Made by a program: the position numbers and the translations under genes. Below, piece by piece: positions 1-8,483 of a DNA stretch of 44,418 bases. Below the pieces are notes generated by a model that saw only the letters and a list, made by a program, of their open reading frames with translations, had not been told where the DNA came from and made no database searches. Origin of the DNA: Verrucomicrobiota bacterium (lineage in GTDB: Bacteria > Verrucomicrobiota > Verrucomicrobiia > Limisphaerales > SIBE01). The stretch spans positions 1 through 44,418 of the forward strand of contig VHDE01000043.1 of the NCBI GenBank assembly GCA_016871515.1, written 5' to 3'. Every line of letters begins with the position of its first letter. Within the stretch, counting starts at the first letter, position 1.

Positions 1-2
1 GG

Positions 3-137
3 GGTTTGGCCCAACGCTGGCTGGCCAGTGTGTTGCTTTATGGAGAGAAAAGTTTTCGCACCATCAAAGGCCACGAGCACCTCCAAGCCAGGGTGGCCAA
101 CATTGAAGTCGAACATGCAACCATCAGTCATCCTTAA
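3..137 (+). CDS. C-terminal end of a probable IS transposase (partial)
   Basis: The window opens inside a reading frame that runs 44 codons to a TAA at 135-137. The peptide begins GLAQRWLASVLLYGEKSFR and continues with a KGHEHLQ segment. This basic tail (RW..S.L...EK.FR.IKG) resembles the last residues of transposases seen in related bacteria, where a similar helix closes the protein. Only the tail is visible, so the IS family, the catalytic residues and any terminal inverted repeat cannot be assigned. It could also be the end of some other DNA-binding protein. No terminal inverted repeat was recognised in the 200 bases that follow. Confidence 0.4.
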   Translation, partial: GLAQRWLASVLLYGEKSFRTIKGHEHLQARVANIEVEHATISHP

Positions 138-349
138 ATCTTAAAAGCGTTTTTTAATGAGCCACTCCAAAAACTTTCAGCTAAAAGCTGGACATGCTCT
201 AAAAGTCTGCGTTACGACAAGGGGCAGGCGCGCTGCACACGTACTCAACGCACGTTGAAATAATTCGCCAACCCGCCAACCCTTTTCCCGTTTGGCAACG
301 TGCGAAGCAAGGGTTACAGTGCGACCTGCGATAGGAAGTTTATGAATTT

Positions 350-1537
350 ATGATAAACCGATTCGATATGCTGGGCTTGTCCGCTGTAGGAGTGGCGATT
401 CTGGTTGCTGGCAATTCGGGGCGCGCTGCGGAGCGCTCGTTAACTTCCCCTGTTCTGTCACCCAATCTCTCGCTGCGAAACGAAGTCAAACGCTCCGTCG
501 ATAAGGGGTTGAAGTGGCTCGAAGAGAATCAGAACGTGAAGGGATTTTGGTCTACCGAGGAGCACCCAGCCGTGACGGCACTCGCGCTCGTGGCCCTGCA
601 AGGCAATCCAGCGGCAAGTGATCAAAAGACCGGCGCTGACGGCTCGAAGAAGGGATATGCCTATCTGTTAAGTTGCGTTAAGCCGGACGGTTCCATTTAC
701 AACAAGAAGGAACTTATCAATTACAATACCGCTTTGTCGGTTATGGCGCTCCTGACAACCCAGCAAGCGGAGTACAAACCGATCATTCTGAAAGGGCGGC
801 AATTTCTGATCGGGTTGCAATCAGATTTTGGTGAACCTGGCAAGCTCGACAATGCCCTGGACGGCGGCATCGGTTATGGCAGCAGATATCCGCATTCCGA
901 CATGTCCAACACGATGCTCGCTTTGGAGGCGCTTTATTATAGCAAACAACTCGCCGAAGACTCCAATCTCGCCGGCGCCCGCGACCTAAACTGGGCGGCT
1001 GCGATTCAATTCATTCAGAACTGCCAAAATCTTCCGTCGCATAACAAGCAACCGTGGGCTTCAGATGATTCGCAAAACAAGGGGGGGTTCGTTTATTTTC
1101 CCGGGCATAGCATGGCGGGAGAGACCAATCTTCCATCGGGTCGTGTCGCGCTCCGTTCCTACGGCAGTATCAGCTACGCGGGATTGCTCAGCTATATCTA
1201 CGCTGAGATGAAGCAGGAGGATCCTCGTGTCCGGGCCGTAATGGAGTGGTTACGAAACAATTTCACGCTTGAGGAGAATCCAGGCATGGGACCGCAGGGG
1301 CTTTTTTACTACTATCACACGATGACCAAAGCTCTGACGGTCGCGGGTGTCGACGAGCTTATGACAAGTGACGGTCGAAAAATCGATTGGCGGAAAGAAC
1401 TGGCCTTAAGGCTAATCAACTTGCAGCAGAAGGACGGCTCCTGGGCCAACGAAAATGGGCGTTGGTGGGAAAAGGATCCTGCGCTCGTCACGTCGTATGC
1501 GGTCATTTCGCTCGAGATGATCTATCGGCGGCTGTAA
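350..1537 (+). CDS. Secreted prenyltransferase/squalene-cyclase-like repeat protein
   Basis: 395 residues. An N-terminal signal peptide (hydrophobic LGLSAVGVAILVAG, then an Ala-rich cleavage region near residue 26) is followed by an alpha/alpha-barrel repeat protein of the terpene cyclase/prenyltransferase superfamily. Visible repeats include GLKWLEENQNVKGFW near residue 53 and a typical QW-type motif, LINLQQKDGSWANENGRWW, near the C-terminus. The catalytic DxDD of squalene-hopene cyclase is absent, so an exported scaffold or binding role is more likely than cyclisation; the substrate is unknown. The start at 350 has an AGGAAG about 11 bases upstream. The gene is convergent with the restriction relic that follows after 8 bases. 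A second family member lies at 8484-9515 within a conserved-looking cluster, so this copy may be a detached paralogue. No damage is visible. Confidence 0.85.
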   Translation: MINRFDMLGLSAVGVAILVAGNSGRAAERSLTSPVLSPNLSLRNEVKRSVDKGLKWLEENQNVKGFWSTEEHPAVTALALVALQGNPAASDQKTGADGSKKGYAYLLSCVKPDGSIYNKKELINYNTALSVMALLTTQQAEYKPIILKGRQFLIGLQSDFGEPGKLDNALDGGIGYGSRYPHSDMSNTMLALEALYYSKQLAEDSNLAGARDLNWAAAIQFIQNCQNLPSHNKQPWASDDSQNKGGFVYFPGHSMAGETNLPSGRVALRSYGSISYAGLLSYIYAEMKQEDPRVRAVMEWLRNNFTLEENPGMGPQGLFYYYHTMTKALTVAGVDELMTSDGRKIDWRKELALRLINLQQKDGSWANENGRWWEKDPALVTSYAVISLEMIYRRL

Positions 1538-1545
1538 AGGCAATC

Positions 1546-2746
1546 TCAGATTGGCGGGCGGGAGATCTGTTCCAAAACGTCAGGCGTCTCCAAAGGGTTT
1601 TTGATGAGCCGATAAATCCATTCTCCGAACTTGCCGTCCGCATTTACTGCATTGACCCATCGTTCTTCAGCGGCCTTCTTGACCTCTTCCAATGGATCAT
1701 ATCCTTTGGTCTCCAGGATCAAATATCGTTCCTCAGAAGCATTCAGTTGAATGATAAAGTCCGGCACGTAGTCGTGCATCTGTCCGTTATGCAAATAGGG
1801 AATCGCGAAGCCTAGACCGGAATTCTTGACGAATGATTTGACTGCTTTGTGCGTATCGATGAAGTACGCGGCCGATTGCTCCCATCGTTTCGTGTCGGCA
1901 ACCACAAAGTTCAGGTGGCTGCGATTGACTTCCCGAACATCGCGGCTTGTCCAAAAGTCCACTTCGCTCGTCGAGCCAGGCCCGCGCGTGCTTTCGTATC
2001 TCGGCACTTCTGGCAGTTCGCCGTGGGAGACGTCCCCATGAATGTTCTCGACCAATCGTTCCACCACCCAACCGTAATAAGGGGCAAGAAACAGGTCTTT
2101 CACGTCGGCCGGATGCTGTAATCGGACCTTTTCGTTTAGATACCGCTGGATAACGTCGGGAAGCTGGGGGAACAATACATGCGCTGGGACAAAGCAATGC
2201 GGCTGCGGTCTGTAATCACGATTCAGCGTCCGCGCCAGATCAAACGTGAGTTCTTGCAGGCGCCGCTTCGTACGAAATTCCTCCAGGTTCACTTGATCAA
2301 GCTTGCCGGGTCCACTCAGTGACGGACGCCCGCGATTGTTCATCGCGCGGAATGTCGATCCCCTGCCGAAAATCTGACCGCGCTTCCTTCAAAACAATGA
2401 TCGTCTCCGCTGCCTCCAGTTGAGCGAAGAAGAAACGCCTCTCCCGTCCGTCTCTTCGCCACCAGTGTAACAATTCGTAAGTCGTACGTGTCACTCCTGG
2501 GTAACCCTGCCCCCGCCACGCCGCAACTCGCTCGCGAATGCGATTGACGAGCTTCAGTTCGATCGCAATGCCGGCGTTATTGCGTTCATGACGGTCCGGC
2601 TTCGCTCTCGGGTCGCGGTAAAAGTACATCGCCAGCCTGCGCCCTGCGCGAAGCTCCGGCTCCTTGCCCTCCTCGATCTGCCAATGCTGCTTCGGCTCGT
2701 CGAAGGGCGTGTTGATGATTGGCTCTGGGACTTCGTAGCTACTCAC
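1546..2746 (-). pseudogene. Restriction endonuclease (Res, type III-like) with central helicase deleted
   Basis: Two pieces of one protein are fused out of frame. The 5' piece starts with GTG at 2746, overlapping the stop of the upstream gene (GTGA), and encodes about 135 residues typical of the Res N-terminus: a YELLHWWRRDGRERRFFFAQ segment, then EAAETI and FRQGIDIPRDE. It then loses frame near 2300-2340. The 3' piece resumes with KRRLQELTFDLARTLNRDY, and contains VPAHVLFPQL and an intact PD-(D/E)XK-like end (YVPDFIIQL ... YLILETKG), stopping at 1546. In this family a DEAD/helicase core of several hundred residues with its ATP-binding motifs should lie between these pieces, and it is missing. 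ATP-driven restriction is therefore impossible, although the nuclease tail could in theory be expressed from its own start at 2343. Family naming is from memory of type III Res/BPTD_3080-like enzymes. Confidence 0.85.
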
Positions 2747-4701
2747 AGGCGCAAGGCGTGTTGGATTGCATCCAGCTTTTCGCGCACTTCGGGGTGAATC
2801 TCCTCTGGACGCATCAGCGTCGCGATTTCGGCATATCGCGTATAAGGCAGACCTGGCAAACCAGCGGCGGCGAGCAGTGGCGGCAAAACCTCGACTCGCG
2901 CCTTGGTGTTGTTCAGAAACGTGTGTTCACCAACCGGATCGCGCACCACGGCCGGAGGCAAATTGTCATTCATCCACGCTCGCAGTGCTTCGAGATTGGG
3001 GGCGGCAGCACCAGGAGTTTCATCCATACCGAGGAGATGAATCACGTAACGCTCCAGGGCCGCGGGATGAAACAAATAGCCTTCGATTTCGTAGCGCCGC
3101 CAGCGCTGCCTTTGAAAACCTTCGCCGGTTATCGGCTGCGACTGAATATTGGGATGCGCATCGACATCGACCAATTCGAGCGCCGGCAAATCTTCGCGCA
3201 CCAACCGCAGCGCTTCATAGTGCTCGCGAGCGGGAACGCCGGCCGAGCCACTTCGCAATTCCACCACCTTTGGCTTCCACATAATTCCGTGTTCCAGGCT
3301 CCCGTGCTCCAGCCAGGTCGAAACCGGATGATTCAACACACGCGCCCAGGCTCGAAGAATTTCCAGGTCCGTCCAGTCCCCGGTGTAAAGCACACCGGGC
3401 GCGTTTTGCGCAAGCATCAGATCCACGTTGCTCAATGATCGCAGCGCCGCGGTCAACCGGCTGCGCTCTGCGACGTCGCGCAACAGCCGGGGACGTTCAA
3501 AACAGAGACACACCTCGTCCGGTTCAACTGCGTTAATGAATACTTCGGCGTGTGTCGCGACAATTAACTGGCTGCGTGTGTCCGCCGCCAGCCGACGCAA
3601 CCTGCTCCAGATCAGTTCTTGTAAGATGACGTGCAGGTGCGCGTCCGGTTCATCAATCAACAAAAGCGAACCCGGCCGGGCAAACAGAAAGCCAAACAGC
3701 GGACGAAACTTCGTTCGGCCTTCGTGTCTTGCCGTTTTCCCGTACCACAGCAAGTAATCGTTTACCGGATCGATGAGAGAACTCTTTTGACTGCCCTTCT
3801 TCTTAACGACGATTGTGCAGATGAAACATTCCGCCCCGAACACCTCATCCATCACCTCGCGGACGTGATGAAGGTTTTCATCGCTGATTTGGACGAAGAT
3901 GCTGCCGGAGGGGTGGAGCAGTTCGCGGGCGAGCAGGAGGCGGTCACGCAGGTAGGTGAGATAGGAATGCAGGCCCAATTCCCAGGTGTCGCGATAGGCC
4001 TGCACCATTTCCGGCTCGCGCGTCATGTCCTCGTCGTCGTTGTGGGCCACGTCGCGTTTGCGGACGAAAGGCTGGAAATTGCTGCCGAACTTCACGCCGT
4101 AAGGCGGGTCAATGTAAATCATCTGCACCTGTTCGCCGAGGGATTCGTAGCGCAGAAGCAGCACCTGGTCGGTGACGGAATGTTGAGGATCGCCCCAGAG
4201 TTCGCGGAAGAAATCCTCCGGCTTGTCGGTCTTGTGGCCCTTGAGCGTCTCGATGATCGCCTTAGTGGAGAGCCGTTCGTGGATGAACAGCGGGAGGGTG
4301 GGCACGTCGAAGGAGAGCCGCTCGGCTTTGCCCGTCCAGTTGAGGAAAGGTTTCTCCAATCTTCTTAACTGCTCGACGGCTTCGCGCAGGTTGCCAACTT
4401 GAGCGACCACTTTGCCGTCGCTGCTCTTGAACTGTTTCGGCGGTGAGAACTGATGTGGAGGCGCCAGTTGCGCCGCTTCGTCGATGCACCTGAGCAGCCA
4501 TTGACCCAAATCGCGCGCGGGATTTTCTGCGTCCCACTGCAGGTCGGGTGAAAGCGATGAATCGTAGCGGTAACTCTACGGCGGCTTTTTCTTTTTGCAC
4601 TGCGCTTGCGTGCCGACCTCCGGGCGCATCAGCAGCTCCGCTTCCGGATGCTGGTAGATTTCGGCTGCCTTCGGTTTTGTCGCTCGTTTTCCTGCGGCCA
4701 T
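2743..4701 (-). pseudogene. DNA methyltransferase (Mod) fragment fused in frame to AAA/OLD-like ATPase C-terminus
   Basis: The gene begins at ATG 4701 (MAAGKRATKPKAAEIYQHPE, the usual Mod N-terminus), hits an in-frame TAG at 4576-4578, and then continues in the same frame to 2743. After the stop come YRYDSSLSPDLQWD, the methyltransferase region LSFDVPTLPLFIHERLSTK, catalytic motif IV DPPYG (4096-4110) and a YLTYLRDRLLLARELLHPSG segment. Around 4160 a stretch that normally precedes DPPYG appears to be missing. Near 3690 the sequence changes in frame from methyltransferase (TKFRPLF) to an ATP-binding protein with Walker B (LLLIDEPDAHLH), an ATH switch motif and a TOPRIM-like VLYTGDWTDLEILRAW. 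The ATPase half lacks Walker A. The methyltransferase half lacks its C-terminus. This is best read as a deletion joining two adjacent genes of one restriction-modification locus, not as a designed fusion. Everything from 4509 down is an open 588-codon frame. Confidence 0.85.
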
Positions 4702-5049
4702 TGAGTGTTGTCTGACCGATCGTGAGTGACAGGTTAGACGCGCGCGATATTGACTGTTCTCCCAGCGCAGTTCAATTCAGCTTTTCCCAGCTATGCAGGC
4801 AGTTGGTGATCGGCAGAGAAACCGGCCCGTTCATGAACACCCGCGTTTGCAAGGTTGGTTGCTAGCCGTTGTGTGCCAGGCAAATGCGTGCGAATTAGGA
4901 AGGGGCTGCAATTTTGGCCGCGCGGCCAAAATTGGGAGAATACACCCAGGCCAGGTTTCGATTGAGTAAGGAACAATTCCGTGACTAATCGTCGGCGCTG
5001 ACCAAGTGATTGGTGAAAGGCTATGGCTAGGACAGGCGAGACGCCTGTC
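4702..5049. other. Intergenic stretch with no supported gene
   Basis: About 350 bases between the start of the methyltransferase relic and the end of the FecR-containing gene; both neighbours are on the minus strand. Short frames exist on both strands but none shows a recognisable motif or a ribosome binding site. A GGCCGCGCGGCCAAAATTG patch near 4916 is locally palindromic. Any promoter for the methyltransferase gene would lie here; no convincing -35/-10 pair was seen. Confidence 0.5.
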
Positions 5050-5052
5050 CTA
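5028..5052. repeat. Perfect 11-bp stem hairpin of a dispersed repeat
   Basis: TAGGACAGGCG and CGCCTGTCCTA form a perfect inverted repeat around AGA. The right end contains the stop codon of the gene at 5050-6876. Closely related words (AGGATAGGCG, GGCGGGACGCGCTGTCCT) recur at 38134-38206 and 40940-41010, so this is probably a short member of a repeat family. There is no T-tract on the minus-strand side, so a terminator role is possible but not supported. Confidence 0.7.
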
Positions 5053-6876
5053 CCGTTCGGCATCGACGGCTGCCTCGCCACCGCCCGGACGCATGGGGAT
5101 CACGCCTTTCGCAGTGAGGATTTCGTACTTCGAGTTCGCGGTGAGTTCGCGGACGTTCGTCAAGATGCGGCCTTTTGCAAGGCTTAACTGAGTTTCAATC
5201 ACAACCTCCGGGCCATCTCGCCGGAAGTTTAGTTTCACCAATCCTAATGTGCTGTCCGAAGTCACTCGAACTACCGGACCGTTCTCGCCTAAAAAAAGGT
5301 CCGCGAGAGAATCCGCAGCCGTGCGAATGACAGCGCCCATTGCAAGAACCTTTCCGACATGCAGCGGTTTCCAAATATCTTCACCAGCCTGGAATTCGGC
5401 GAATCCGCGGACGGCCCGAACGACAGCCTTGCCCTGTTGAAAATTATCATTCGGTATCGCCGCCGACGGCTTCGCGCCGGGCTTGAGATTGAACTGCACG
5501 CGTTCGAAAGCGAGTGGGTTGAGGGTGATTCGGCCAAAATTCGGACTGGTCCCAATTACCTCACCTTCGCTCCATTTCTCGAGGCGCAAGGCAATGCTGC
5601 CGCCCGACCGGAAGGTAGCTTTGATGTCCGCGTTGTCTTCATTGGCACGGTCTGCTTTCAAAGACGCAAACTCCAGAACCTTCACTCGGTTCAGCGGAAT
5701 ATCGAGCGGCGCGCCTGCGGCCGGAGCAAAGGTGACTTTGCCATCGCGGATCGCTTGCAATTGCCCCACCGCGCGGTCGCCATTTTGCAATCTGGCAATA
5801 TCGTCCTTGCTGTTCGGCGTGGGCGAAGGTTTCTCCTCGAACTGCCCGTTCCATTGCGACACTCGGATATTGCTCAACTTGATCGCGCCATGACCTTGGT
5901 GAACAAACCGAACGCCGGTTCCCTGTCCAACGAAATCCTCCGTTTCGATCCATTGTTTCACCAACACGCCATCGACAAGCAGCGCGATGGTGCGCTTCGG
6001 TTTGTTTACCCGGATATCGAGATGAATCTTGTTCTTCTGGCTCACCGTTGGGATAGGCGCTTGGCCCAAATATCGGATGGGTTCCTTTTTCGTCACGGGC
6101 AAGAGATCAGCGATGTAATGCCGCAGTTGCAGACTGTAAAATCCGCCGAACTCCGGGCCGGTTTCCTTCGACTGCAAGTTCACGGGATGCAAGTAATCGG
6201 TGTAAAGGGCAATGGCCATATAAAGGACGCCCTTCCACGTCAGATCACATTCGATCTTCGCAACATCTGGCAGCTTTAGGTCGCGAGCCACCGAGGCGGA
6301 GCGGGTCGCGTAAAAAGCCCCGTCCTTGTACTTCCACACGCCGGCATCAGGAACAGAATTAACTTGGCCTATGGTCCATTCTTCCAATCCCTCAGGGCCG
6401 GCGAAAAGCAGAGGTCCCTCCTCGATCTTCGGCATGATGAACTGAACCATCTTACGCGGTATTTCAATTCTGCCGGCGTACCAGGTTTCCAGAACAATTC
6501 GTTCGCTATCACTCGAAAGGAGGCTTCCCGACAATTCATCTTGGTTCGTTAACCGCACCTGACAAATATTTGTGGCAGCTGAGTTTGTTTTGGGTTGGTC
6601 CCGGTATCCAAATTGAATCTCCGCAACAGTCTCGGGCTTGAATTCGATCGGTTCGAAAGCGTCCGCGTGCCGCCATCGAACTTCTTGAGCGGGATCGACA
6701 AGTTCCAAATTGCCCGTCAGAAGATCGCCATTGCGGAAAAGAATTTTATCCTTAGAAGCTGTTTTCAGCGCCTGTGTCGCTGGAAGCGGAACCGCGGTTG
6801 GCTGCGGCTGATCCTGAGCTAAGGACAACCGGGCGGACAGGCTAGCAGCTATCAGCACAAGGGCCAAGGGGTTCAT
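5050..6876 (-). CDS. Secreted LamG-like protein with truncated C-terminal FecR domain
   Basis: 608 residues with a signal peptide (LALVLIAASLSARLSLA). Two similar beta-rich segments, FRNGDLLTGNLELVDPAQEV near residue 47 and LQNGDRAVGQLQAIRDGKV near residue 365, flank a concanavalin/LamG-like domain (WKYKDGAFYATRS ... DIRVNKPKRTIALLVDGVLV). A FecR-like domain follows from about residue 480 (AVVRAVRGFAEF, GAVIRTAADSLADLFLGENG). FecR proteins normally continue after the TAKGV step into an IRGTEY segment; here the frame instead ends in a short Gly-rich tail at the 5028-5052 hairpin. The domain is therefore probably truncated. The 4-base ATGA overlap with the upstream paralogue (6873-6876) indicates translational coupling. 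The full-length paralogue upstream lacks FecR. A likely location is the periplasm or outer surface. The function is unknown. Confidence 0.75.
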   Translation of the reverse strand: MNPLALVLIAASLSARLSLAQDQPQPTAVPLPATQALKTASKDKILFRNGDLLTGNLELVDPAQEVRWRHADAFEPIEFKPETVAEIQFGYRDQPKTNSAATNICQVRLTNQDELSGSLLSSDSERIVLETWYAGRIEIPRKMVQFIMPKIEEGPLLFAGPEGLEEWTIGQVNSVPDAGVWKYKDGAFYATRSASVARDLKLPDVAKIECDLTWKGVLYMAIALYTDYLHPVNLQSKETGPEFGGFYSLQLRHYIADLLPVTKKEPIRYLGQAPIPTVSQKNKIHLDIRVNKPKRTIALLVDGVLVKQWIETEDFVGQGTGVRFVHQGHGAIKLSNIRVSQWNGQFEEKPSPTPNSKDDIARLQNGDRAVGQLQAIRDGKVTFAPAAGAPLDIPLNRVKVLEFASLKADRANEDNADIKATFRSGGSIALRLEKWSEGEVIGTSPNFGRITLNPLAFERVQFNLKPGAKPSAAIPNDNFQQGKAVVRAVRGFAEFQAGEDIWKPLHVGKVLAMGAVIRTAADSLADLFLGENGPVVRVTSDSTLGLVKLNFRRDGPEVVIETQLSLAKGRILTNVRELTANSKYEILTAKGVIPMRPGGGEAAVDAER

Positions 6877-8438
6877 TCATCGATCTCCCACGTTTCTTCG
6901 TTTGGGAGCGCGGACCCTTCTCCGGGCGCTCTCGCTAGCTGCGGATTAAATCGAATCTGGCGAATCGATTTCGGGTTGAGCGCCATTTGGCCGAAGATCG
7001 CGCTTTTGCCCAACACCTGCGCGTCCGCCCATTCCTCCAGTTGGAACGCAACGGACCCGCCGCCCGCGACGTTGGCCCGAATTTCCCATGGAACTCGCGC
7101 CAGGCTGTTCGACGTTTGCTGGCCGAAGAATATTTGCGTCACTCGTTGCATGGGGATTTCGAGCGTTGTTTGTGGTATAGCGAAGGTCAGTTTCCCATCA
7201 CGAATGTTTTGCAGAGTCCCTGAGACCTTATCACGATTTGCCAAATAGACCAGATCATCCTTTGGCACAGCATTGGTCATGCTTCGCGGCTCGAACGCGC
7301 CATCCCATTCGGCGACTTTGAAATTGCTGAGCTTGATGGTCGGGCCTTCGGACTGAGATGAGAATACGATCCCCGATCCCTTGCCCACAAAACCCGCCGG
7401 GTCCTTCCAGCGGTTGACAAGGATTCCATCAGCGAGAACGGTAATGGTCGCTTCTTCTTTGTTCACGCGGATTTCCAGGCGCACTTTGCTCTTCTTGAGC
7501 ATTTCGGGAAGGTACGCTTGGGGCCCCAAACTCATCACGCCCGCCCCAGATTGAACGCGTTGGAGGTTCATGTAAGGCGGCGACAAATGAAACATGTAGC
7601 AACTCGTGCTGTAGTCGAACCGATCGATCGACTCGGCATACAAAATAAAACTCAGGCTGATTTGTCCTGTCCAAGCGACGTCAAACTCAATGCCGGCTGA
7701 TCCGGAAAGTTTCAAGTCACGTCCCATGATTCCCACGCTATTCGCGATGAACGCGCCGTCGCGATACTGCCAGCCTTTGGCTCCTCTCTCCAGCTTCCAT
7801 CCGTCCACTCCACTCGGACCTTCATAGAGGATCGAGAACCCTTTCGAGAAAAATGTAATCGAGTGCAATGCCTGCCGAGGCGCTTCGAGATTTCCGCCAA
7901 ACCAGGTCTCGAGTTTCAGCTTGTCATTCTCAATCGCTTTGAGCTGGCCAAAAATCGCATCCCCATTGCTGAACTCGAACCAGCACGTTGGTCCTGTTCC
8001 GGACGCGACGCGCTCGGCCGTTTCGAAATTAATCCAGGCAATATTATCAGGCTTTAGTCTAATGGTCCGTTTGGCAGCTGGATGCTGCCATTGCACGCCT
8101 CTTTGCGGATCCATCCCCCGTAATTCACCGTGCAACGAACCACCATCGAGAAATTGGAGTAGATCAGAAGGCGGCGCATTGGTGGTTTGCAACTGCCGGT
8201 TCGGAATTGCGGGCTGCGACGCGGCAAAAGCTGGGATGAGCGCAAGCATTAACAAAATGATCCCGATTAAACGCGAAGCCGTGCAGTCGTCGCCCTCTCT
8301 TCGCGAGCGAAGAGAGGGTTGAGAGGAGCCCAACTGTGAATACGTTCGGCCACACGCGCCTCCTCTCTCCATCCCTCTCCTCCATCCGAATGGAAGAGAG
8401 GGAGAAGACCAGGAGTGGATTGCTCTCTTTGATGCCAT
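6873..8438 (-). CDS. Secreted LamG-like protein, paralogue of downstream gene
   Basis: This gene has the same architecture as the next gene without FecR: an N-terminal LDGGSLHGELRGMDPQRGVQ segment, a LamG-like middle (GWQYRDGAFIANSVGIMGRD, EIRVNKEEATITVLADG), and a C-terminal LANRDKVSGTLQNIRDGKL segment. The frame opens at 8438 (521 codons), but its first 50-odd codons lie in a palindromic repeat (8293-8410), and the secretory hydrophobic stretch (LIGIILLMLALIPAFAA) only starts near codon 57. The true start may be the ATG at 8371 (codon 23), which follows a GGAGGAGAGG, or ATG 8249 (codon 64). It sits in the middle of a minus-strand series and is coupled to the downstream paralogue by a 4-base overlap. 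A tandem duplication with divergence is the simplest origin. Confidence 0.75.
   Translation of the reverse strand: MASKRAIHSWSSPSLPFGWRRGMERGGACGRTYSQLGSSQPSLRSRREGDDCTASRLIGIILLMLALIPAFAASQPAIPNRQLQTTNAPPSDLLQFLDGGSLHGELRGMDPQRGVQWQHPAAKRTIRLKPDNIAWINFETAERVASGTGPTCWFEFSNGDAIFGQLKAIENDKLKLETWFGGNLEAPRQALHSITFFSKGFSILYEGPSGVDGWKLERGAKGWQYRDGAFIANSVGIMGRDLKLSGSAGIEFDVAWTGQISLSFILYAESIDRFDYSTSCYMFHLSPPYMNLQRVQSGAGVMSLGPQAYLPEMLKKSKVRLEIRVNKEEATITVLADGILVNRWKDPAGFVGKGSGIVFSSQSEGPTIKLSNFKVAEWDGAFEPRSMTNAVPKDDLVYLANRDKVSGTLQNIRDGKLTFAIPQTTLEIPMQRVTQIFFGQQTSNSLARVPWEIRANVAGGGSVAFQLEEWADAQVLGKSAIFGQMALNPKSIRQIRFNPQLARAPGEGSALPNEETWEIDE
8293..8410. repeat. CCCTCTC-type palindromic repeat
   Basis: It contains a perfect 11-bp hairpin (CCCTCTCTTCG, 8293-8303, with CGAAGAGAGGG, 8308-8318) followed by a second hairpin-like block around 8371-8403 (CCCTCTCC ... 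GAGAGGG with a CATCCGAATGG centre). The words match the larger element at 9516-9661 and blocks at 40904 and 41394. It overlaps the 5' end of the long reading frame of the LamG-like gene, which probably makes that N-terminus artefactual. Confidence 0.7.
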
Positions 8439-8483
8439 TAATCTAATAACGATTTAACCAATGTAACCATTTAACGCGCGCCG

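Noticed and set aside
3428..4368. Plus-strand frames over the restriction relic
   Set aside because: The minus strand carries recognisable methyltransferase and ATPase motifs; the plus frames have none.
4576..4578. In-frame TAG as a recoded (pyrrolysine) codon
   Set aside because: The same gene has lost other segments and joins another gene, so a plain nonsense change is simpler; no recoding element is visible.
5028..5052. Hairpin as a rho-independent terminator
   Set aside because: No T-tract follows on the minus strand and the sequence belongs to a dispersed repeat family.
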